Below, in pieces: positions 24,730 to 33,512 of a DNA stretch of 64,000 nucleotides; positions within the stretch are counted from its first letter, which is position 1, and every line of letters begins with the position of its first letter. Both the position numbers and the translations under genes were made by a program. Origin of the DNA: Burkholderiales bacterium (GTDB lineage Bacteria; Pseudomonadota; Gammaproteobacteria; Burkholderiales; Burkholderiaceae_C); NCBI GenBank assembly GCA_003963115.1, contig RXJQ01000013.1:1-64000 (forward strand). Reading direction: 5' to 3'. Below the pieces are notes generated by a model that worked only from the letters and a program-made list of their open reading frames with translations, ran no database searches and was not told the origin of the DNA.

Positions 24730-25674
24730 TCACGCATCACCAGTAAGGCATTTAACTTGCCGCCATAAGCTAGCAAATCTAGATTGCTCACAAGACACGA
24801 ACGCCTCATCGCGCAGGTAGCGAAGTAGCGGCCCGCTATGGCCATTGAACCTGTCCCATTGGCTGGCAATGAGTTGGAGGATTTCCTCGTCCGTTCGACG
24901 TGTTCTTGTTGGCAGCGTGGGCTTCTTGAGTCGCTTCAGTGACTTAGCGACAGCCGCCTTGCTGGCATCCAAGTCCATGTTTTGCCCTTCAACGACCTCG
25001 ACGAAGTGCCGTAGTGCACGTTGAGGAAAATCCGTCCGTGTGCCGGCGTAGGAGTCATGGCCTTCCAGCCGCTCGTCATAAGGCATGCACACGGATTGAA
25101 GACGCATTGGCAAGCTGGATGCGCCGGCTTCGCTGGTGAAGATGCGAACCGACTTCAAAGTTGCATCGCTAAGGCGCTCCAAATCGGTCGCAACCATCTG
25201 GAGATATGTGGAAGGCATCGCCAACAGCGTTAGGCCGCCCTTTTGTTTCGCCAATGCAGTGCTGATGGGCTCCTTTGTGCCCAACGCGTTTGTCAGCGCC
25301 ATCCACCAATCGGATGGCGTGGCTTGTGCAGCCTGCAGTGCGTTCTGGACAGAGCCCTTGCCCGTAGAAATGGTCAGGTCATAGTGCGGAACAGCCTCAT
25401 CTGCTTTGACTAAACCAAGGCCTGCAGAAACGACCCACAGCTCCCCTTTCAAGGAGCTAGCGACAGTTCGGGCATCGCTAAACGACCGCCCCTTGTACAG
25501 GTCAGCAACTTGAATAGGCTTGTTGGCGTCACGAACCTTTGCTGCCCATGCTTCGGCAATGCCAATTGGGTGCTTTTTCAGATCACGCGGGGTGAGCGAC
25601 AACAACTGACCACCTGCGCTTTTACGGTTGGTGCAGTTTGTGATCACCCTACAGTTGCGGGCAAAAACTGTCAT
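24730..25674 (-). CDS. dpdC: DpdC-like protein (DUF6884-type domain)
   Basis: The 314-residue protein has an N-terminal domain with VITNCTNRKSAGG, VADLYKGRSFSDARTVA and ELWVVSAGLGLVKADEAVPH, then YDLTI, which is the DUF6884-type pattern of DpdC. In studied systems DpdC converts preQ0 already in DNA into the amido form (dADG). The C-terminal 100 residues are helical and basic. It heads the leftward dpd operon. The ribosome binding site before the ATG at 25674 is weak; GTG at V10 is an alternative start that would begin directly at VITNCTNRK. The family call is good; the chemistry is inferred from characterised relatives. Confidence 0.85.
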   Translation of the reverse strand: MTVFARNCRVITNCTNRKSAGGQLLSLTPRDLKKHPIGIAEAWAAKVRDANKPIQVADLYKGRSFSDARTVASSLKGELWVVSAGLGLVKADEAVPHYDLTISTGKGSVQNALQAAQATPSDWWMALTNALGTKEPISTALAKQKGGLTLLAMPSTYLQMVATDLERLSDATLKSVRIFTSEAGASSLPMRLQSVCMPYDERLEGHDSYAGTRTDFPQRALRHFVEVVEGQNMDLDASKAAVAKSLKRLKKPTLPTRTRRTDEEILQLIASQWDRFNGHSGPLLRYLRDEAFVSCEQSRFASLWRQVKCLTGDA

Positions 25675-25796
25675 GATCTACAAAATATTTATTACGCAGT
25701 TTTTGAGAGAATCAGGTATTTTAGTGCTTCAGTTATTGTCCACGAACTTAGATGTACCCCGCAATAAGTGAGAATTTGCCATCAGCAGGCTCAACC
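25675..25796. promoter_or_regulatory. divergent promoter region of dpd and queD-queC operons
   Basis: This 122-base gap between dpdC (leftward) and queD (rightward) is AT-rich (AAAATATTTATTACG and neighbours at 25682-25696) compared with the genes around it. It must carry promoters in both directions, so modification genes and precursor genes are probably expressed together. I could not fix -35/-10 boxes. AGCAGG, 7 bases before ATG 25797, is the likely ribosome binding site of queD. Confidence 0.5.
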
Positions 25797-26909
25797 ATGT
25801 CACCTAACACCCTCTTCACGGCGTCGCGCAACTTTGAATCGGCGCGTCAAGTCAGCTTGTTGCCCGATGGGCACAAGGCACGCGGTTTGCATGGCCACAG
25901 CTTCCTGGCGAAGATCCGCGCGGATCTGCCCTCAGGTTGGGCGCCCTTCCCTGGTGCCGAGGTCCATACGCTGGGTGAACGCTTGGCTGCTTGTACAGGG
26001 CAACTCGACTACCGCTTGCTCAACGAAGTTCTGGGAAGCCATGCGCCGACCGATGAAAACATTGCCCGTTGGGTTCGTGACCAACTGGTGAGTCAACTGG
26101 GCGTACCAGGCTTGGAGCAGGTGGGTATCCAGAGCATGGCAGACCAAGGCGTTGATCTTGATCGGCAAGATCAGGCACACGTGTGGCGCCGCTACCGCTT
26201 TCAGTCGGCTCACAAGTTGCCCAACGTGCCAATTGGCCATAAGTGTGGCCGCTTGCATGGCCATGGCTTTGAGGTGATCTTGCACGCGAACCAAGATGCT
26301 GGTGGCCGAGACATCAGCATCGACTACGACCATTTGGATGAAATCTGGGCCCCGTTTCACTACGAACTCAACCACAAGTACCTCAATGCCATTGAAGGGT
26401 TGAGCAACCCAACGAGCGAGGTGATCGCGGGGTGGTTGTGGGATCGGTTGAAGAAGGTCTTGCCCGAACTGTCTTGGGTGACCGTGTATGAGACCGGTTC
26501 GTGTGGAGCCAACTTCAATGGCCGCGAATACAGGATCTGGAAGGAAATGACGCTGGACAGCGCCTTGTTTCTTCGTAATGCACCTGACACAGATCCCTTG
26601 AGTCACATCCATGGCCACACCTACACCTTGCGCTTGCACTTGTCCGCGCCATTGGACGAGGTGATGGGGTGGACGGTTGATTTTGGTGACGTGAAGGATC
26701 GCTTTAATCCCGTCTTCAAATCACTAGATCACCATCCCTTGCACGAACTGCCTGGCTTGGATGATTGTGATTCGGCTTCGCTGGCGCAATGGGTGTTGGC
26801 AGAAGGGCGGCGCAGCTTGCCACAACTGGACCGGGTTGATCTGTACGAGACTCGTGGGTGCGGTGCAATCGCCCTTTGCGATCAAGAAGGCCCTGCGCTG
26901 CCGGTGTGA
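25797..26909 (+). CDS. queD: triple-domain QueD (6-carboxy-tetrahydropterin synthase family)
   Basis: This protein has 370 residues, about three times the length of QueD. Domain 1 (about 8-120) has FESARQ and GHKARGLHGH: one zinc His is replaced by Arg and the catalytic Cys by Ala, and it lacks the Asp-His pair (LDYRLL). Domain 2 (about 131-248) has FQSAHKLP, GHKCGRLHGH (Cys 150) and a Glu in VYETGSCG, but LNHKYL in place of LDHHYL. Domain 3 (about 252-360) lacks the Cys (SHIHGHTY) yet keeps LDHHPLHEL and LYETRGCG. The complementary losses suggest that active sites are shared between domains. It would make the preQ0 precursor for DNA modification. ATG 25797 is preferred over 25752, which has no ribosome binding site. 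Confidence 0.88.
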   Translation: MSPNTLFTASRNFESARQVSLLPDGHKARGLHGHSFLAKIRADLPSGWAPFPGAEVHTLGERLAACTGQLDYRLLNEVLGSHAPTDENIARWVRDQLVSQLGVPGLEQVGIQSMADQGVDLDRQDQAHVWRRYRFQSAHKLPNVPIGHKCGRLHGHGFEVILHANQDAGGRDISIDYDHLDEIWAPFHYELNHKYLNAIEGLSNPTSEVIAGWLWDRLKKVLPELSWVTVYETGSCGANFNGREYRIWKEMTLDSALFLRNAPDTDPLSHIHGHTYTLRLHLSAPLDEVMGWTVDFGDVKDRFNPVFKSLDHHPLHELPGLDDCDSASLAQWVLAEGRRSLPQLDRVDLYETRGCGAIALCDQEGPALPV

Positions 26910-26948
26910 TCGGCGCGTGTTTTCAATGCAATTGAAGGAGTACCAAGA

Positions 26949-27644
26949 ATGAGCACGTCGGCCCTTGTACTTTTCTCAGGTGGACAGGACTCTGCAACTT
27001 GTCTTGCCTGGGCCCTTGAGCGCTTTGATCTAGTGGAGACCATTGGTTTCGACTACGGGCAACGGCACCAGGTAGAACTTGAATGTCGCCAGACCTTCTT
27101 GACCAAGTTGAAAAAGAGTTTCCCTGCCTGGGGCGCGAAGCTCGGCCAGGACCACATGCTTGATTTGCGTTTGCTGGGCGGCGTCAGCGACACAGCCCTT
27201 ACAGCCGAAAAGCAGATTGAGTTTGAAACTTCAGGCCTGCCCAACACGTTCGTGCCAGGCCGCAATCTGATGTTCTTCACCTTTGCCGCAGCCGTGGGTT
27301 ATCGGCGAGGGCACAAGGTGTTAGTGGGTGGTATGTGTGAGACTGACTATTCAGGTTACCCCGACTGCCGTGATGACACTCTCAAGTCCTTGCAAGTGAC
27401 ACTGAACCTCGGTCTGGCTTCACGCTTTGTGATCGAAACACCACTGATGTGGATCGACAAGGCCCAGACCTGGGAGATGGCGACGCGGCTTGGCGGTGAC
27501 AAGTTGGTGGAACTCATTCGGGATGAGACACATACCTGCTATGTCGGTGATCACACGACGAAGCATGAATGGGGCTACGGTTGTGGCGTTTGTCCCGCTT
27601 GCGATTTGCGGCGAAACGGGTATCAAGAGTTTTTCAGTAAATGA
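26949..27644 (+). CDS. queC: 7-cyano-7-deazaguanine (preQ0) synthase QueC
   Basis: This 231-residue protein has the PP-loop ATP-binding motif [16 protein letters not shown] at 8-23 and the QueC signature [11 protein letters not shown]. The C-terminal zinc ligands lie in THTCYVGD and [17 protein letters not shown], full length for the family. QueC converts CDG to preQ0 using ATP and ammonia. AAGGAG stands 9 bases before the ATG, and the gene follows queD by 39 bases, so both precursor genes form one rightward operon. queE and folE are not in the window; chromosomal copies for queuosine could supply those steps. Confidence 0.95.
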   Translation: MSTSALVLFSGGQDSATCLAWALERFDLVETIGFDYGQRHQVELECRQTFLTKLKKSFPAWGAKLGQDHMLDLRLLGGVSDTALTAEKQIEFETSGLPNTFVPGRNLMFFTFAAAVGYRRGHKVLVGGMCETDYSGYPDCRDDTLKSLQVTLNLGLASRFVIETPLMWIDKAQTWEMATRLGGDKLVELIRDETHTCYVGDHTTKHEWGYGCGVCPACDLRRNGYQEFFSK

Positions 27645-28166
27645 GCCTGTGGGGGAACTCTCTTCCTCTCTACTCGCCAAGGTGCTCTGATGTAAAAAAC
27701 GCCTGTCCAAGCAGGTATGCAGTATCTGGAAGATTGCTGTTTATTGCACTGGATGGCTCTTCTCTGGGTAAATGCCTGTCTTCACTGAGCTGCCTTGAGC
27801 ACGACGACATGCAGCACTGGACCTGGAACGGCAGCCCGCTGTACTACTTCGCTGGCGACACCAAGCCCGGCGATCGCAATGGTGATGGCCGGGGTGGGGT
27901 GTGGCATGTGGTCAAACCTACCCCCTAGTTCATCTGACTTGCCCCTAGCTTGAAGTAGGCCGCGCACCGGTCTTCGCTAGGGCGAACGCCCTCCGTTCTC
28001 CGCCTATCCCACCAAAGGGGTAGCACGTTCGCGGCACTGCACACAGGCTAGCGATAACGTGTGGCTTTCTCCACTTTGCGCCCATTCCTAGAGTTCGCTC
28101 CCATACAGCGCCGACAGACGGTGCTGAACACATGCCGCAGTTCGCGGCAGAGACGGACAACAGGAT
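27645..28166. other. island right edge, mostly non-coding
   Basis: The stretch between queC and the exporter operon holds no intact gene, only a lipoprotein-family remnant near 27,809-27,928 (listed separately). The last 240 bases before the ABC ATPase gene probably contain the promoter of the biosynthetic cluster; I see no distinct operator or riboswitch there. Confidence 0.5.
27809..27928 (+). pseudogene. C-terminal remnant of COG4315-type secreted lipoprotein
   Basis: About 39 codons remain: MQHWTWNGSPLYYFAGDTKP, then GDRNGDGRGGVWHVVKP and a stop. The W-x-W-x-G-x-PLY-x-F-x-x-D-x-x-PGD pattern ending in GGVWHVVKP is the terminal repeat of the COG4315 family of small secreted lipoproteins. 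The upstream part of the frame (from 27641) does not resemble the family and lacks a signal peptide. The break lies close to the end of queC, so it probably marks where the accessory DNA was inserted. Confidence 0.7.
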
Positions 28167-28979
28167 ATGAGTGCAGCATCCATGACATTGGCACCGACAG
28201 GGCCGCTGGCGCAAGCGAGCAGGCAGGCCTTGGCCGGCGTCGTCGTACCTGCGGCGGAGCTGGTGCAGGTCAGCAAGCACTATGCATTGGGGCAGACAGA
28301 TGTCACGGCCCTGTATGGTGTCAACCTGAGCATCGAAGCAGGTTCCTTCACGGTCATCAGTGGGCCTTCAGGCAGTGGCAAGACCACCCTGCTCAATGTG
28401 CTGGGTTGCCTGCACCAGCCCACGCATGGCAAGGTCTACATCGGGGGTACCGATGTGGCCACGCTGCCTGACAGGGCCCTGTCGGCCTTTCGGGCGCGGC
28501 ACATCGGCTTTGTCTTCCAGCACTTCAATCTGCTGCCGGTGCTGAGCGCACTGGAAAACGTCGAGTACCCGCTGCAGTTGATCGAGCCCCATGCCGACGT
28601 GCGCCGCGAGCGTGCCATGGAGGCCTTGAAGTCGGTGGGGCTGGGGCAGCTGGCCCTGCGCAGGCCTGCCGAGCTGTCGGGTGGACAGCGCCAGCGCGTG
28701 GCCATCGCACGGGCCCTGGTCAAGCAACCCACGCTGGTCATTGCCGATGAGCCCACGGCCAATCTGGATCAGAAGACCGGTGCTGAGTTGATCGCCCTGA
28801 TGCGCGAGATGCAGCACCGCAGCGGCACGACCTTCGTCTTCTCTTCGCATGACCCGCAACTGCTCGCCGATGCCGATGAGCGCGTGCATATCGTCGATGG
28901 CCGCGTGGTGGAGCCCGTGACGGCGTCACGCGCAGCGAACCTGCATCTTGCCAAGGGGGCCAGCCATGAACACGGTTGA
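28167..28979 (+). CDS. ABC transporter ATPase (LolD/MacB type)
   Basis: The 270-residue ATPase has Walker A GPSGSGKTTLLNVLG, a Q-loop FVFQHFNLLPVLSALENVEY typical of LolD/MacB, signature LSGGQRQRVAIARAL, Walker B LVIADEPTANLD and an H-loop in SSHDPQLL. A roughly 25-residue Ala/Pro-rich N-terminal extension precedes the domain. It overlaps the FtsX-type permease gene by 14 bases. Together with the LolA-like protein and outer-membrane protein that follow, it makes a likely route for moving a product or lipid across the envelope of a Gram-negative cell. It is the first gene of the rightward biosynthetic cluster. Confidence 0.92.
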   Translation: MSAASMTLAPTGPLAQASRQALAGVVVPAAELVQVSKHYALGQTDVTALYGVNLSIEAGSFTVISGPSGSGKTTLLNVLGCLHQPTHGKVYIGGTDVATLPDRALSAFRARHIGFVFQHFNLLPVLSALENVEYPLQLIEPHADVRRERAMEALKSVGLGQLALRRPAELSGGQRQRVAIARALVKQPTLVIADEPTANLDQKTGAELIALMREMQHRSGTTFVFSSHDPQLLADADERVHIVDGRVVEPVTASRAANLHLAKGASHEHG

Positions 28980-30384
28980 ACTGGCCTGCCGCAACATCGT
29001 GCGCAACAGCCGGCGCTCGATGCTGACCTTGATGGCCCTGGCCGTGGGCGCCATCGCCATGCTGCTCTTTCGAGGCTATGTGGCCGACACCCTGGGTGGC
29101 TTGCAGACGACCACGGTGCGCAACCTGGGGCACTTGCAAGTGATCCCGCATGGCTTTCTGGAGTTTGGGCGAGGCAACCCGGGGCGCTTTTCCATCCATG
29201 GCTATGAGGCCTTGATGCAGGCGATTCGCCGCGATCCCGTGCTGGCAGAGATGGTGACGGTGGTGACACCCGAGCTGCAGCTGCAAGGTGTGGTGGGCAA
29301 CGCCACAGGTGGCGCCTCCAGCAGCTACATGGGTGTGGGTGTGGACCCGGCCGGCTACGAAGCCCTGCATGCCTGGAATGGCGTGGGCATGCACATCCCA
29401 GCCGGCAAGAGCGTGCTGCGCGGTGATGTGGCCGATGGCGGCGTGATCGGCGTCGGGCTGGCGCAGCTGCTGGGCATGTGCGATGCCTTGAAGGTGGCCA
29501 ACTGCAAGAAGCTGGAGCCCCTTGGCAAGGCCGATGCGGCCCGATCGAGCGGTGAAGCCGCCGACCAGGCCCTGCCTTCTGAACTGGCGAACCTCAGCGC
29601 ACTGCAGACACCGCAGACGAACGACGCCGCGTCCATCGACGTGCTGGCTGCCACGCCCAGCGGGGCACCCAATGTGGTCCGCGTCAAGGTGCTGCAGGCC
29701 GAGCGCCAGAGCATCCGCGACCTGGACGCGCTCTACCTGGCCCTGCCCCTGCCCATGGCGCAACGCCTGGTCTTCGGCCCGCAAGAGAAAGCCGTGTCGG
29801 CCGTGATCGTGCAGCTCAAGCGCACGGACATGCTCGATGCGGCCCGTGTGCGCCTGGAGGCCATTGCCCATGATCTCGGCAAAGCCAGCGGCGAACAACT
29901 GGACGTGATGGACTTCCATGACATCAGCCCGGTCTATGACCAGATCGAGGCCTCCTACATGAGCGTGTTCCAGTTCATCGCCGTCTTGATGGCCGTGATC
30001 GCCTTGTTCTCGGTGGCCAACGCCGTGGGCATGTCGGTGAGCGAGCGCACAGGCGAGATCGGCACCTTGCGTGCACTGGGCTTTGCCCAGGGATCGATCC
30101 GCGCGCTGTTCATCGCGGAGGGCGCCTTGATCGGGCTGATGGGCTCGGTGCTGGGCACGGTGCTGGCGGTGTTGATCGCGCAGTACGCCATCAATGCGGC
30201 GGGCCTGAGCTGGACGCCTCCGGGGCGTTCCACCCCCGTGCCCATTGCCGTGAACGTGTTTGAAAGCCAGGCCGTGCTGTGGGGAACGATGCTGGGCCTG
30301 ACCGTGATCGCCACCGTATCGGCCTGGTTCCCGGCGGCACGCGCCGCCAAGATGGAAGTGACGGAGGCATTGCGTCATGTTTGA
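28966..30384 (+). CDS. FtsX-type ABC permease
   Basis: The 472-residue permease has a first membrane span near residues 20-40 (SMLTLMALAVGAIAMLLFRG), a large periplasmic domain (about 45-330) of MacB/LolC type, and three C-terminal spans: FQFIAVLMAVIALFSVANAV, IGLMGSVLGTVLAVLIAQYA and AVLWGTMLGLTVIATVSAWF. The final PAARAAKMEVTEALRHV is the typical FtsX tail. A single permease gene suggests a homodimer with the upstream ATPase. ATG 28966 lies inside the ATPase gene end (14-base overlap), which supports translational coupling. Confidence 0.9.
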   Translation: MNTVELACRNIVRNSRRSMLTLMALAVGAIAMLLFRGYVADTLGGLQTTTVRNLGHLQVIPHGFLEFGRGNPGRFSIHGYEALMQAIRRDPVLAEMVTVVTPELQLQGVVGNATGGASSSYMGVGVDPAGYEALHAWNGVGMHIPAGKSVLRGDVADGGVIGVGLAQLLGMCDALKVANCKKLEPLGKADAARSSGEAADQALPSELANLSALQTPQTNDAASIDVLAATPSGAPNVVRVKVLQAERQSIRDLDALYLALPLPMAQRLVFGPQEKAVSAVIVQLKRTDMLDAARVRLEAIAHDLGKASGEQLDVMDFHDISPVYDQIEASYMSVFQFIAVLMAVIALFSVANAVGMSVSERTGEIGTLRALGFAQGSIRALFIAEGALIGLMGSVLGTVLAVLIAQYAINAAGLSWTPPGRSTPVPIAVNVFESQAVLWGTMLGLTVIATVSAWFPAARAAKMEVTEALRHV

Positions 30385-31198
30385 ACGTCAACAAGCTACC
30401 CGCACGATGCGCCGTGCCCTGCTCAAGGCCTCGCTGCTGTCTGCAGCCGCGCTGTGGAGCGGTACCGCCGTGTACGCCACGAGCGACAGCAAGGCCCAGC
30501 AATGGCTGGCCGCCACGGACGATGTGCGCAACCCCAGTGGCGCCTTTTCGGTGAGGGTGGTGCTGAGCGAATACCGGCAGTCCAAGCTGGCCGCGACCTC
30601 GCAGATGGTCGTGTTTGCCAAGCCTTCGGAAAACACGGGCCAGTTCAACAACCTCATCCGCCTGGAGACACCTTCTCGCGATGAGGGCAAGCTGATCCTG
30701 CGCAATGGTCTGGACATCTGGTTCTTCGACCCGGCCAGCCACGCCAGCGTGCGCATCTCGCCTCAGCAAAGGCTGCTGGGCCAGGCATCGAACAACGATG
30801 TGATGAGCACCAACCTGGCCAAGGACTTCGAGGCCACCCTGCAAGGTGTCGAGACCATCACGGGTGGTGACAGCAAGCCCGTTCGCTGTGTGCACCTGCA
30901 GCTGCAGGCACAGCGCGCCGATGTGGCCTACCCCTTCGCGGACTACTGGATCGAGGAAAGCACGCAGCGCCCGGTCAAGGCGCAGTTCTACACGGCCGAG
31001 CGCCGCCTGCTGAAGACGGCCTACTTTCGCCGCTATCAAAGCGAGCTGGGCAAGGACCGCCCGACCGAGACCGTGATCATCGATGGGCTGGACCCCTCCT
31101 GGGTGACCGTGATGCGGCTGTCGGAATACAAGACGCGTGACGTGCCCTCTTCCTGGCTGCAACGCGAGTACCTGCCGCGTTTCACCGAGCAACCATGA
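30377..31198 (+). CDS. LolA-like outer-membrane lipoprotein-sorting protein
   Basis: The 273-residue protein has a signal peptide (basic MFERQQATRTMRRALLKASL, then a hydrophobic stretch ending AVYA). The mature part alternates beta strands with the markers GKLILRNGLDIWFFDPASHA and SVRISPQQRLLGQASNNDVM, followed by NLAKDF, then a C-terminal SWVTVMRLSEYKTRDVPSSW. This is the LolA-like fold family annotated as outer membrane lipoprotein-sorting protein. It overlaps the permease by 8 bases and the next gene by ATGA. In such operons it is a periplasmic carrier between an inner-membrane permease and the outer membrane; cargo unknown. Confidence 0.82.
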   Translation: MFERQQATRTMRRALLKASLLSAAALWSGTAVYATSDSKAQQWLAATDDVRNPSGAFSVRVVLSEYRQSKLAATSQMVVFAKPSENTGQFNNLIRLETPSRDEGKLILRNGLDIWFFDPASHASVRISPQQRLLGQASNNDVMSTNLAKDFEATLQGVETITGGDSKPVRCVHLQLQAQRADVAYPFADYWIEESTQRPVKAQFYTAERRLLKTAYFRRYQSELGKDRPTETVIIDGLDPSWVTVMRLSEYKTRDVPSSWLQREYLPRFTEQP

Positions 31199-32553
31199 TG
31201 GAAGCGGCAGCCGACATGAAGATCGACAAAGCCTGGGCCGCTGGTGCCGCCTTGTGCCTGGCTTCGACCACGCACGTGCAGGCGCAGACAGCGGAGCTGG
31301 ACGCCTTGCAACTGGGCATCTCGCCATCGGCCAACGAGGCAGCGAGCACCGAAGTCTCGGACTGGGGCAAGGGCTTGCGCCTGGAAGCCTGGGCGCAGCA
31401 ATACAGCACACGAGTTGGGGCCACCACGCCTGCCGAGACCACGAGCAATGCCCGCGCGGTGGCCGACTACCGCCGTGAATGGAACCTCAGCAGCGACACG
31501 CGTGCGTGGCTGTCTGACCGGCTGGAAGCCAGCAACCAGGCCAACGGCCAACCCAGCACCTGGCGCAATGCCCTGCGCGAGGCGGCCGTGTCATGGCGCC
31601 TGGGCTCGGCAGACAAGCCGGCCTACGTGGATGCAGGTCGCATCGTGATGAAGGCCGGCAGCGCGGCGGGCTACAACCCGACGGACTTCTTTAAAGCCAA
31701 TGCCGTGGTCACGCAGACCACCTTGGACCCGGCTGCGCTGCGTGAGAACCGCCTGGGCACGGTGATGCTGCGCGGTCAAACCGTGCAGCCCTGGGGCAGC
31801 TTCACTGCGGCCGCTGTGCCTCGCCTTTCAAGGTGTGACAGCCGCGATAGCTTTGATGATGCCCCCGCCGCATTGGGCCTGGAGCGCACCAACCGACATG
31901 CCGCCGTCTACCTGAAGGCCTCGCCGGATGTGGCTTCGGGCCTGTCGCTGGATGTGAGCGCCTTGGCGCGTGAAGCCGATCAACCTCGCCTGGGCCTGAG
32001 CAGCTCCTGGCTGATGAGCGATGCCTGGGTGGCCAGCGCCGAGTGGACGGGTTCGCACGATGTGCGCCTGCCCCTGCCGGGCCAGACCACGCAGGACCGA
32101 AGCTGGACCAACCGCTGGGCCGCGAATGTGAGCTGGACGGCCCCCTGGGGTATGAGCTTCACGCTGGAACACGACTATGCGGGCGATGCCTTGAACCGCA
32201 CGGGCTGGCAAGCCTGGCAACAGGCCCAGGCCACGAACCCGGCCTTGTACGGCGCTCCCCTGGGCGCATTGATCGACGCCAGGGTGGACCAGCAGGAGCC
32301 CCTGGTACAGCGCAGCTGGTATGCGCGGGCCATGTGGCTCGATGCCATCAAGGGGGTGGACCTGAGCGCCTTCGTGCGCCGCAACGCCTATGACCGCAGC
32401 CGGCTGTGGCAGGTCGATGCCAGCTGGCACCTGAGCGAGCACAACTCGCTGTCCGTGCTGGCTGGTCGCTTCGAAGGCGGCCCGTCCACGCAATACGGCA
32501 TGGCGCCTCAGCGCAACTACGTGTCCGTGTACCTCACGCACTACCTCCATTGA
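31195..32553 (+). CDS. outer-membrane beta-barrel protein of exporter operon
   Basis: The 452-residue product has an export signal (KIDKAWAAGAALCLASTTHV, then QAQT) that would follow ATG 31216 equally well; ATG 31195 overlaps the upstream stop (ATGA). The mature sequence alternates amphipathic strands rich in Trp and Tyr (GLRLEAWAQQYSTRVGATTP, WTNRWAANVSWTAPWGMSFT, SWYARAMWLDAIKGVDLSAF) and ends in a strand (RNYVSVYLTHYLH) with an aromatic-type C-terminus, as outer-membrane porins do. I do not recognise a specific family. It completes an ATPase-permease-carrier-barrel set. Confidence 0.7.
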   Translation: MMEAAADMKIDKAWAAGAALCLASTTHVQAQTAELDALQLGISPSANEAASTEVSDWGKGLRLEAWAQQYSTRVGATTPAETTSNARAVADYRREWNLSSDTRAWLSDRLEASNQANGQPSTWRNALREAAVSWRLGSADKPAYVDAGRIVMKAGSAAGYNPTDFFKANAVVTQTTLDPAALRENRLGTVMLRGQTVQPWGSFTAAAVPRLSRCDSRDSFDDAPAALGLERTNRHAAVYLKASPDVASGLSLDVSALAREADQPRLGLSSSWLMSDAWVASAEWTGSHDVRLPLPGQTTQDRSWTNRWAANVSWTAPWGMSFTLEHDYAGDALNRTGWQAWQQAQATNPALYGAPLGALIDARVDQQEPLVQRSWYARAMWLDAIKGVDLSAFVRRNAYDRSRLWQVDASWHLSEHNSLSVLAGRFEGGPSTQYGMAPQRNYVSVYLTHYLH

Positions 32554-32567
32554 CCGAGGTCGCCAAG

Positions 32568-33512
32568 ATGAACAAGACAAACAGCGTGGGCATTGCCCAC
32601 ACCGCCTACGTGCTGCCTTCCCATGTGATGAATGTGGAGGCCTGGTGCGAAGAGCAGCAATGGCCTGGCGAGCAGGCTGCGGCTTTGCGTGCCAACGGTG
32701 CAGACCGCTTCCACCGCGTGCAGGGCGATCACACGCAGATCGATCTGGGCGTGCGTGCCGTGCGCAAGCTGTTGAGCGAATGCCCTTCTTTGAATGCCGA
32801 AGAGATCGATGCTCTGGTGATCTGCCACACCTCGCCGTGCAATGCCCTGCCCATGCCTTTCACGCTGGCTGGTGAACTGCGCCAGCAACTCGGCCTGACG
32901 CGGGCCCTGGCCTGGTCGATTGCCCATCAGCAGTGCGTCTCACCCATCCACGCTTTGCGTGTGCTGCGTGCCATGTTTGCCAAGCACCAGGCATGGCAGA
33001 ACGCGCTGGTCGTGTGCGTCGACACCGTGCTGCGCGAAGACCTGCGCGCCATCGGCACGGCCGGCATCCACAGCGACGGGGCTTCAGCCATGTGGGTGCA
33101 GCGTGGTGCCGCTGCCCGGCTCACCGGCCTGCAGACCTTCAACGACCCGGTGGCCGTACACGGCATCCTGCCCGATGGCCGCTATGAGCCCAATGACAAC
33201 TACCTCTGGACCTTGATCTCGGTGATCCGTCGCGTGATCAAGGACGCGGGCCTCAAGCCTGGCGACGTGAACACGGTGCTGCCGCACAACGTGAACCTGT
33301 CGGCCTGGCGCCAGGCCATGGACGCGCTGCGCCTGCCTCAGGAGCGCCTGTTTGCCCACAACTTCAGCCGCATCGGCCATGTCTTTGGTTCGGATGGGGC
33401 CGTCAACCTGGCCGACTCGGCCGTTTTGGAAGAACCCGGACACCACCTCGTCTTTGCCAGTGGCATCGGCGGCTGCTTCGGGGGATTCATGCTCAGCAAG
33501 GAGGGCGTATGA
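32568..33512 (+). CDS. KASIII-like synthase/acyltransferase with active Cys
   Basis: The 314-residue protein has the thiolase fold of FabH. The nucleophile is probably C123 in WSIAHQQCVSPIHAL; the downstream His is in VLPHNVNLSAW. The third catalytic position, normally Asn in GN, reads IGHVFGSDGAV, a Gly-His. C-terminal GIGGCFGGFML replaces the usual G-G-G-x-x-W/G motif. This His variant points to acyl transfer or another non-decarboxylative reaction rather than standard fatty-acid initiation. It is the first of four thiolase-fold genes here and overlaps the GNAT gene by ATGA. Confidence 0.85.
   Translation: MNKTNSVGIAHTAYVLPSHVMNVEAWCEEQQWPGEQAAALRANGADRFHRVQGDHTQIDLGVRAVRKLLSECPSLNAEEIDALVICHTSPCNALPMPFTLAGELRQQLGLTRALAWSIAHQQCVSPIHALRVLRAMFAKHQAWQNALVVCVDTVLREDLRAIGTAGIHSDGASAMWVQRGAAARLTGLQTFNDPVAVHGILPDGRYEPNDNYLWTLISVIRRVIKDAGLKPGDVNTVLPHNVNLSAWRQAMDALRLPQERLFAHNFSRIGHVFGSDGAVNLADSAVLEEPGHHLVFASGIGGCFGGFMLSKEGV

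Noticed and set aside
28738-30378. 546-codon open frame antisense to the ABC permease
   Set aside because: His/Arg/Gln-rich composition typical of a GC-rich shadow frame; the plus-strand permease has clear motifs and membrane spans.
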